Of a stretch of 64,000 nt of DNA, positions 57,205 to 64,000 are shown piece by piece. Under the pieces are notes generated by a model. The model had not been told where the DNA came from and searched no databases. It saw nothing but the letters and a program-made list of their open reading frames with translations. Position numbers and translations under genes: made by a program. Position 1 is the stretch's first letter. Each line of letters starts with the position of its first letter. Source of the DNA: Cylindrobasidium torrendii FP15055 ss-10 (lineage: Eukaryota; Basidiomycota; Agaricomycetes; Agaricales; Physalacriaceae); NCBI GenBank assembly GCA_000934385.1, contig KN880526.1, positions 1 through 64,000 on the forward strand, in the 5' to 3' direction.

Positions 57205-58178
57205 TCATGGATGTCTGCGGTGGAGGAGCGCGCCAGAGAGCACATAGGTTGCTGCCGCGGCAAATTCGCAAATGAGGCCCATGACGAGGAACGGTACCCA
57301 GTCCCCCGTCGTGGGATTGAACATGGCAAGAGTGGGATTTGGGGAGGATCTGCTTCCAAAGGGATCTTCGGCGGACCAGGCGGCCAGTATCTCGAATGCC
57401 GCCCGTGCGCCCAAGAAGAGCATGGAGAATGTGACGCCCCCGAGGAACTGGCTGCAATCAAAATGGAGTCGAAAGATGTGAATGCAGACGTACCTTGCGG
57501 CGGTAGCTCCTCATAAGGTATCGATGTGTCCAACCAATTATCGTTGTCATGAAAAGGATAATAAAGGCAGCCTAAAGTGAATGAGCGCCTGGTGGGTTGG
57601 TAGAAATAGGAACGCACCGCATAGACACAAGCTGCAACTCTACGCAGAATATTTCCCACCGAGATATTGTCGTTGACATGGGTTCCTAGCAGACCAGCGG
57701 GGATGCTCAATGCGAAGCCTATGGTTGCAAGAATGGCCACAAGATAGTACAGGCGCCGGACGCCCATCTCATCGCTGTATGAGCGGTACCCACTACGACT
57801 AAAGTCAGGCATAGCTTAGAGCTTGTGGATGCGCGACGCACCCGAGGGACAAGAATCCAATGGCTGCCAAGAGAAGGAAACCAAATCCAACATGGAAGAG
57901 CAGATAGGCCACAATATACAAGTCCACGCTTGGGTTTTCGATGGTTTGAGTGACTACAGTCAATACACCGCCTGCAACGCGTACTGTGAATGGTTTATGA
58001 GCATTTACGCGTCACTATGTCCAGAAAGCCCCATACTCAGCGCAAAAATCGCCAACATCATCCAGCCAGCATCGCGTGAGAGCAAAAATCGTGCAAAATA
58101 GAAAAGACATATTCCGGCAATGGGGACATAAAATGCGAGTTGTGCGGCAGCTATGTCGCCGCGTACATCGAGGGCCAT
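57205..58178 (-). CDS. DUF7702-like seven-span membrane protein
   Basis: Fungal integral membrane protein of unknown role. The start at 58178 reads MALDVRGDIAAAQLAFYVP, then a first span and FLLSRDAGWMMLAIFALSMG. After an intron come VAGGVLTVVTQTIENPSVDL and a span with YIVAYLLFHVGFGFLLLAAI. Next are RLYYLVAILATIGFALSIPA, VAACVYAAAFIILFMTTIIG, FLGGVTFSMLFLGARAAFEI and VPFLVMGLICEFAAAATYVL, ending GALLHRRHP. Spans and order match the DUF7702 pattern of a receptor-like seven-helix fold, though no ligand is known. Each exon was joined by removing GT-AG introns of 45-60 nt. Family assignment is from memory of its first helix and is moderately sure. Confidence 0.68.
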
Positions 58179-58405
58179 GTCGCGTAATGGCGGGATCGGA
58201 CAAGCGCGATTCAGGACGCGAGCACGTGCCGTTTGCCCAATTCGGATGAAGGAGCGACGAGCTCACTTCATTCAAGATACTCACTGCATTTGCAGTACGT
58301 ACTGACCGTGTAAAGAATGTTTAAAAGCTCAGTCAGGCCGGTGAATTGTTATGTACTGCAGCAACATATGGGTATACGTAAATTGTACGACTGGCTCCCT
58401 TCAAC

Positions 58406-58797
58406 TCATCTGTCTTTCTTCGAATCTAGCGTTGCCGAGGCAGCTGGTTTTTTGGATGAAGAGCCGTCCTCGTACACGGAGGAGACGATGTAGGAAACAA
58501 GCACAGCGTTGGCCGCGACAATGGCCGTAATTGCTGCAAATGTTGCATTTCCTACGACCAATGAGCAATGTATAAGAACTACCACAGTGAGATGAGAAAA
58601 GGTTTACCATCCCAAATGTAGTTCAGGGAAATGAAGTATGATGACAATGGGAGGACGCCTAAGGAGACACTGAACACCACCAACTTGACGAGAGTTCCCC
58701 TACGCTTGTATTAGGGCGCATTTCCGCAATTTCGTTGAAGCTAGTGGTACCCAGATGCAGCTTGGTTTGCCAGTAATGCTGGTGCTGATTGTTCCAT
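58406..58797 (-). CDS. VMA21: V-ATPase assembly factor VMA21
   Basis: Small two-span ER protein that escorts assembly of the V-ATPase membrane sector. Three exons join to about 82 residues: MEQSAPALLANQAASG, then GTLVKLVVFSVSLGVLPLSS, YFISLNYIWDG, NATFAAITAIVAANAVLVSY and IVSSVYEDGSSSKK. This matches the family (KLxxFSxxxxxxPxxxYF, GN-AA-AN-VLxxY). The C-terminus is Lys/Ser-rich and ends KKDR; yeast Vma21 uses a terminal dilysine retrieval signal, and the KK is internal here. The first intron lies inside SG, near 58700-58750. An open frame of 69 residues here in another frame is a shadow. The start codon lies 74 bp from that of ALG8. Confidence 0.88.
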
Positions 58798-58871
58798 GAC
58801 GGCAAAAGGCAAGCTCAGCAGAAGCACGTGCTGGACTGAAGCTTCATTTCGACGTCCACGTCGATGCGATC
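58798..58871. promoter_or_regulatory. 74-bp divergent promoter, VMA21 / ALG8
   Basis: Only 74 bp lie between the two outward-facing start codons. Both products are ER membrane proteins, so shared control is plausible. Each gene's 5' UTR must be very short or overlap the other's transcript. Confidence 0.7.
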
Positions 58872-61007
58872 ATGACATCGAACGCGACCGTAGAACGCAC
58901 CGAGCAGCCAGCGGAACCATCGTCAGCAACGTCTTGGAGTTGGAACACCTTGCTGCAGCCGTCGGAATGGGACGTGTTGGTGTACTCAACCGCGTTCAAG
59001 CTGTTGTTATTCCCTGCATAGTGCGTTACATGGCACTCAGTGTGTGCAAGTACTGACTTCCCTCAGTCGTTCCACAGATTTCGAAGTGCATAGAAATTGG
59101 CTGGCAATAACCCATACACTCCCTATATCAAAGTGGTACTACGATGTGCGTACTGGCTCGTGTCCGCAGTTAAACGTCTAACGGCGCTCTGTAGACTACC
59201 TCGGAATGGAGTAAATCTCTCGGCCTATAACGAGTTCAAGCCTTCCTGACTTTCTACATAGCCCTTGACTATCCTCCGTTCTTTGCCTACTTCGAGAAGC
59301 TATTGTCAATCCCGGCAGCGCTCATCGACCCTGCCATCGTCGACTTGAATAACCTCAACTACAATGCCTGGTCTGTCATCGCGTACCAACGTACAACAGT
59401 CATCATCACTGAACTTGTTCTTGGTGCGGCATTGCTAAGGTGTGCTCTTACAGCTAATTGCAGCGTATTTGGGACTGACCGCCTCAGATTGACGCGCGAC
59501 GCCATAGATGGGCGCATGCAAAAGATCATTTCCATTTCCTTGTTTCTTCACCCCGGGTTCCTCATTGTAGACCACATCCACTTCCAGTACAATGGGTTCA
59601 TGTTTGGGATACTGGTGTGGTCAATACTCATGGCACGAAATGTGCGTCTTCCACTGCATGAAATAGCGCGCACACTGACAGTGTCTTTAGGGCCACAAGC
59701 TGATGAGCGGTGTGCTATTTGCTGTTCTGCTCAACTTCAAGCACATCTACATGTACCTTGCTGTGCGCACGACCTCTCACGTCGTAGCTACATTCTTGAC
59801 TTCTTGTTATAGCCAGCATACTTCATATATCTGCTACGCTCTTATTGCTTCGACTCTACTGGCCGTCTGCAGATCAAGCATTTCCTGAACCTCGCCAACT
59901 CCGTCATTTTGACCTTCCTATTATCCTTCGGACCATTCGCACTCATGGGGCAGATACCCCAAGTTCTCTCCCGTCTGTTTCCTTTCACACGGGGGTTGAA
60001 CCACGCATACTGGGCTCCGAATACATGGGCATTGGTCACCGCACTCGACCGCGTCTTCCTATATTGTACGGTAATCTATTGCTGCTTGCTCGAGCACCTG
60101 GCTGATTTGATTTCAGTTGCGAAAAAGACTGGGGCACAGGTGAACACCGCAGGCGTCGCGTCCACTTCGCGTGGATTGGTCGGGGACACAGTCTTCGCCG
60201 TTCTTCCCAATGTCGAGCCGATACACACATTCACTGTTACTGTTGCGCTTCAGTCGGTTAGCATCCATCAACAAGCGTCGATTTTCGTGTTCACCTCGCC
60301 ACTAGATTATTTTGTTCAAGCTTTGGCGCAATCCTTCGTACAAGTCTTTTGTGACTGCACTGACGCTGTGCGGCTACGCATCTTACCTTTTCGGGTGGCA
60401 CGTCCATGAGAAAGCCGTTCTACTCGTGCTTGTTCCGCTCAGGTGATTCTCGCGATGCACTCTTTTGACGACTGCTCAAATACATTCAGCTTGCTAGCAG
60501 CGGAACGCCAAGCGTATTTCCGAACATATATGATCTGCAGCATTGCAGGAATCTTCTCATTATTCCCTCTGCTCTTCACGCCTGCTGGTTAGTCGCTTGC
60601 TCTGTGTGTAGTACTGTCCTCACAGCAATACAGAGTCAGTCATTGCGGTACTGTATTCCGGATTATGGCTTGTCATCGTGTATCAATCCATATCCAAGCG
60701 CGTCTACGAGTATGTTTTCTTCATCGTTGCCTCCCATTGTTCCGCACCTGACCCGGTCCACAGGCTCCCCGGGACGTTTGCACTGGCCATCCTCGACATT
60801 GTCGAGCGACTCTATCTCGCCGGCTTTATCCTCCTCCAGGCCTTCCTGACCGTGTGGCATCTTGCCAAACCACAAGAACAATACGCGTTCTTGCCGCTCA
60901 TGCTGACGAGTGTATACTGTGCAGTGGGGATGGTGTGGGGCTTTGTGAGGCTTATGTATATCTACTTGAATGATACCACATACAAAGGGCAGTTGAATGA
61001 AATATAG
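58872..61007 (+). CDS. ALG8: Dolichyl-P-Glc:Glc1Man9GlcNAc2-PP-dolichol alpha-1,3-glucosyltransferase (ALG8)
   Basis: Adds the second glucose to the N-glycan precursor in the ER lumen (GT57). After a hydrophilic start, exon 2 reads [20 protein letters not shown] and PISKWYYD. A split exon then gives [20 protein letters not shown]; the [11 protein letters not shown] loop is the family hallmark and FEVHRNW is typical of ALG8 rather than ALG6. Later blocks are [58 protein letters not shown] and [14 protein letters not shown]. Many spans follow, ending [14 protein letters not shown]. The exon near 60110-60260 reads [20 protein letters not shown] then [13 protein letters not shown]. About ten short introns. 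Confidence 0.92.
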
Positions 61008-61350
61008 AATTTGGCATCTCATGCTCTAGTTTAGACATGGAAGAGATAGTTCAAGCAGCGAGCTCAGCTTCCCGTCTCAAGCGGAAGACCAACCCTCCAA
61101 GGAAACAGTGGATTGTGCTGCAGTGAGTCATACTGGTGCGTCGTGTGACGGTGCTGGACAAAATAGTGTACGGTATTGTGTAATTCAGAGTCTTTCAGAC
61201 TGCACAGGCCCATTATCGTCACCCCGACTTCCAGTGCTCTTAGCTCTATCCTGCACAACGAAAGAAACGGTAAGCCCCGACCCGTCACTCTTGACTGTGA
61301 ATGATAATCGCGGTAACATGGGACGAGCAAAACAAAACAAATACAATAAT
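61008..61350. other. Intergenic, ALG8 3' side to tRNA-Lys
   Basis: About 340 bp with no supported gene. On the minus strand a T-rich tract (61325-61345) lies just after the tRNA-Lys(UUU) 3' end and suits RNA polymerase III termination. Confidence 0.45.
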
Positions 61351-61444
61351 AGCCCACCGCGGGGGTCGAACCCGCAGCCTTCAGATCGCCTTGGTGGATA
61401 AGTGCGTAAAAGTCTGACGCTCTATCCGATTGAGCTAGGCAGGC
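61351..61444 (-). tRNA. tRNA-Lys(UUU) with 20-nt intron
   Basis: Reading the minus strand, GCCTGCC pairs with GGTGGGC as the acceptor stem (two wobble pairs). The D-arm (TAGCTCAATCGGATAGAGC) and the T-arm (GCGGGTTCGACCCCCGC) fold normally. The anticodon stem TCAGA/TCTGA encloses the loop CTTTTA-A, with a 20-nt intron at the standard site after position 37. The anticodon is UUU. T-rich sequence follows the 3' end. Confidence 0.88.
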
Positions 61445-61664
61445 CCGAGTGTAGCACAGGGCCGTTTAACTCAGACCCTGTCAAAAAATGCTATGTAGTC
61501 TGGCTTGGGCCGCTTGGCAGATCATAATCGACAGCCAGAAACTAGACCGTGACGGAAAGTGGGTCTCTCCCAGTGCTGCAAAAATTTTACTTGATACTCA
61601 GTGCACACTACCCTGTGATTAACTTAAGGTAAAGACAACCCACTACACAAAATGAAAATGGTTG

Positions 61665-61736
61665 TGACCACCGCAGGGGTCGAACCTGCAATCTCCTGAT
61701 TCGTAGTCAGACGCGATGCCATTTCGCCAGGCGGCC
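61665..61736 (-). tRNA. tRNA-Arg(ACG)
   Basis: On the minus strand, GGCCGCC pairs with GGTGGTC. The anticodon stem TCTGA/TCAGG surrounds loop CTACGAA, giving anticodon ACG (read as ICG). The T-arm is TGCAGGTTCGACCCCTGCG. No intron. A TTTT follows within 20 nt downstream. Confidence 0.88.
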
Positions 61737-61879
61737 TGATGTTTGATCTGATATGCCAAATCAGGAGGGTTTGTGTTTATTTGTCAAGCATTCGTTCTTC
61801 GGCCCGGACCGACGTTGCCGTCCAGCGCCTCAGAACCGGAACTGCCTGCCGTAATCCGGGACGGTTGTAGACGGAGGGG

Positions 61880-61887
61880 TATATATA
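61880..61887 (+). promoter_or_regulatory. TATA box of SDR gene
   Basis: TATATATA 55 bp before the start codon at 61942, at the usual spacing for a short leader. Confidence 0.55.
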
Positions 61888-61941
61888 CTCCTTGTCGTGA
61901 GGATTATATCCCAAGTGTCCAAATCTCCCGGTCTACAAATC

Positions 61942-62922
61942 ATGACATCGGTAAACTCGTATCTCAGCTCGTTGTTTTCCCTCGAAGGAAAGACTGCGAT
62001 TATCACTGGCGGAACTCGTGGTATAGGGCAGCAATTAGCTCTTGCTCTTGGTCAGGCAGGCGCAGACATCGTCCTTGTCCAACGCAATTCGACCAACAAG
62101 GAGACGTATGATAAAGTTATTGCGGCTGGTCGCAAAGCGTGGATCGTCGAGTGTGATCTCGCAGACAAGGCTGCGATCTCGAAGCTAGCGGACAAAGTCA
62201 CGAACGAACTTGGCATAACTATTGATATTCTTGTCAACTGTGGAGGTATCCAGCGTCGGACTCCTGCAGAGAACTTTCCTGATAATGACTGGGACGAGGT
62301 ACGTGCAGAATACTGTCCAGAAACCTATCTGATACATAGAATAGGTTCTCCAAGTCAATTTGAATACTGTCTTCACATTATGTCGTGACTTTGGACGCCA
62401 TATGCTCTCTTCGCGGGGTGGCGTCGCGCCCGACAATGTCCCCAGCGCGACCCCGAATCCACGGGGAAATGGGAAGATTATCAACATCGCGAGTCTCGTC
62501 GGCCACCAAGGCGGACTGACCGTGCCCGCGTACGCTGCTGCTAAACATGGTGTACTTGGTATTGTGAGTACTGTCACACTGACCTTTCAGCGTCAACGCC
62601 TGACATGAATTTACATAGACGAAAGCCTTCTCTAACGAATGGAGCTCAAAGGGGGTAAATGTCAACACCATCTCACCTGGTTACATTTCAACCGACGTAC
62701 GTGTGAATCCCTTCTCAAGAAGACATACTGATTTGTTTTCAGATGAACACAGCACTTATAAACAATCCAACGCGGGCACGTCAAATCCTGGAGCGGATAC
62801 CTCAAGGAAGATGGGGGACACCAGAAGACTTTGAGGGAGCCGTCGTGTATCTGGCGTCGAGGGCAAGTGATTATGTGTCCGGGGAGGATCTCCTGGTGGA
62901 CGGTGGCTGGATGGGGCGGTAA
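61942..62922 (+). CDS. Short-chain dehydrogenase/reductase (2-deoxy-D-gluconate 3-dehydrogenase-like)
   Basis: NAD(P)-dependent oxidoreductase with a Rossmann fold, close in motif pattern to KduD-like sugar-acid dehydrogenases. Residues: nucleotide loop TGGTRGIG (normally TGxxxGIG), [30 protein letters not shown] (NxGG in place of NNAG), [13 protein letters not shown], the catalytic Ser in [20 protein letters not shown] and the YAAAKHG Tyr/Lys pair, then [13 protein letters not shown] and a terminal [20 protein letters not shown]. Introns fall at about 62299-62350, 62563-62617 and 62698-62741. The IQRR and PAENFPD segment favours the gluconate/ketodeoxygluconate group. An upstream in-frame ATG at 61897 exists; 61942 fits the TATA spacing. 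It sits between tRNA genes. Confidence 0.87.
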
Positions 62923-63047
62923 AGGTGGTTACGGAAGATTGTAAACTAAATCTCATAACTGTACTGTCAATGAATCAGAAGAGGGCTGAGAAGTTTGGCA
63001 GACAACCATGCGCCACAATATATACTGGACACAAAGATCGGGAATCG

Positions 63048-63131
63048 GCCCGCCTAGCTCAATCGGATAGAGCGTCAGACTCTTATGACTAGGCGATCTG
63101 AAGGCTGCGAGTTCGACCCTCGCGGTGGGCT
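63048..63131 (+). tRNA. tRNA-Lys(CUU) with 10-nt intron
   Basis: Acceptor GCCCGCC pairs with GGTGGGC. D-arm and T-arm (GCGAGTTCGACCCTCGC) fold normally. The anticodon loop CTCTTA-A is interrupted by a 10-nt intron (tgactaggcg) at the standard site; the anticodon is CUU. The mature part differs from the tRNA-Lys(UUU) at 61351 at only a few positions. TTTT follows at about 63150. Confidence 0.88.
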
Positions 63132-63257
63132 ATGATAGCGATGTGCGTTTGTTTTGGTCGTCGACACAAAGCAATAACATGTCATTCAGACAAGACGTTA
63201 TCGTGATTCCACAGCTAGAACGATACAGCAAATACATAGGACAACGTGCCAAAAAAG

Positions 63258-64000
63258 CTACAACAGCATGATCCCATCGTTGCCCCATCTGACCTTCAAG
63301 TTAACCATCCCATCCCCATCGACGATACCTCCCAAGCTCAGATCCTTCTTCATTATTCTCCTCTCCGCATATTCCCTCATTCTGCGCTTCCTAAAAGCCC
63401 TTCTTGCACCTACGGCAGTCGACGCCGGCGTCCAGCGTGCGTCAATGATCTCGAAAGCCCCTCCGTCGTGGTTCGCTCCCCATGCACTGCTCTGCAATTG
63501 CCGACCAAACTCTCCTTGTCCAACTCCAGCGAGAAATCTGCCTACGAGCTCATGGCCAGGTGGGGGCATGTGTGCAGCGACAGAGATGAGGCGCACGGTT
63601 ATTCGTACGTCTGGAGCAGTGGCTACCGAGTGCGACATGGGCCGCAGCATTCCTGCGTGTATTGCACACAAGTATAGATCAGAGTCATCGGTGTATACGC
63701 GTCGACTACTGACAGTACGCGACGCTGGAAGTCCGCCGCCCCAAATCCGAGGGCGGGAGTGCAGAGGCGGCGGAATACTTGTTGACAGTGTTGTTGTGTT
63801 GTCTATATCCATGCTGTCGAGCGAGTATTTGTTGCGATGTTGCGTTGCGGGTACAGGGTTAGATAATAGACCGTAGGTCCACTCTGAGGTAGAGGGTATA
63901 AACGACGCGGGGATGAGAATGTCCGCAAGGGTTTCGAAGACATCAGACGGTGTGACCACACGAGCCTCGTGTGGGGATGGAGTAAAAGGAAACGGTAGTT
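63258..64000 (-). CDS. Rxt3-like histone deacetylase complex subunit, 5' part beyond window
   Basis: Likely a subunit of the Rpd3L-type histone deacetylase complex. The minus-strand frame is open to the right edge, where it reads upstream as SPHEARVVTPSDVFETLAD, so the gene starts outside the window. The recognisable block is SRRVYTDDSDLYLCAIHAG (the YTDDSD core of Rxt3), followed by a beta-rich region RITVRLISVAAHMPPPGHE and RFLAGVGQGEFGRQ. The C-terminus has a basic helix (VGARRAFRKRRMREYAERR) and ends GNDGIMLL. At least 247 residues lie in the window with no intron. The Rxt3 match rests on one motif and its position, so it is moderately sure. Confidence 0.65.
   Translation of the reverse strand, partial: LPFPFTPSPHEARVVTPSDVFETLADILIPASFIPSTSEWTYGLLSNPVPATQHRNKYSLDSMDIDNTTTLSTSIPPPLHSRPRIWGGGLPASRTVSSRRVYTDDSDLYLCAIHAGMLRPMSHSVATAPDVRITVRLISVAAHMPPPGHELVGRFLAGVGQGEFGRQLQSSAWGANHDGGAFEIIDARWTPASTAVGARRAFRKRRMREYAERRIMKKDLSLGGIVDGDGMVNLKVRWGNDGIMLL

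Noticed and set aside
1..64000. CRISPR array, rRNA genes, integrase or phage genes
   Set aside because: Searched for by eye; no regularly spaced repeats, no rRNA-like sequence and no phage or bacterial gene families. The gene structure is eukaryotic throughout.

Overview
The window is nuclear DNA from a filamentous basidiomycete, most likely an Agaricomycete. Almost every gene is cut by several GT-AG introns of about 45-65 nt, genes lie close together on both strands, and the families fit: DUF6535 and DUF6699 proteins, F-box proteins, a multi-domain sterol glucosyltransferase and a GH72 glucan transferase. No bacterial operons, phage genes, CRISPR arrays or intact transposons were seen. Gene models were spliced by eye, so exon edges are inferences unless stated otherwise.

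Layout, left end (1-12.5 kb): a 2OG-Fe(II) oxygenase-like gene with an unresolved 5' end; a small single-pass membrane protein; a vacuolar-type M20 carboxypeptidase (CPS1-like) converging on a cytochrome P450; a pre-SET/SET/post-SET histone H3K9-type methyltransferase; a DUF6535 membrane protein.

Middle (12.9-37 kb): sterol 3-beta-glucosyltransferase (Atg26/UGT80 type); a four-span SUR7/PalI-like protein; an F-box protein; a MON2 trafficking scaffold of more than 5 kb; a GPI-type GH72 glucanosyltransferase; an RRM plus CCHC zinc-knuckle RNA-binding protein; a GC-rich direct repeat; an F-BAR/RhoGAP protein. Several of these act on membrane traffic, actin or the cell wall.

Right (37.5-64 kb): a PIF1-family helicase with an N-terminal RNase H1-type hybrid-binding domain; a SYLF+SH3 (Ysc84/Lsb3) actin protein divergent from an Argonaute; a single-pass receptor-like protein; a Nudix (CoA-diphosphatase-like) hydrolase; a second F-box protein divergent from a small charged protein; a DUF6699 protein; a dienelactone hydrolase; a DUF7702-like seven-span protein; VMA21 and ALG8 sharing a 74-bp divergent promoter; three tRNA genes (Lys-UUU, Arg-ACG, Lys-CUU); an SDR oxidoreductase; and an Rxt3-like protein that runs off the right edge.

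No convincing undescribed multi-gene system was found. The best leads are the hybrid-binding-domain/PIF1 fusion, the very short divergent promoters, the SUMO-interaction-like motifs in the SET protein, the microexons and the hairpin-bearing GC repeat.
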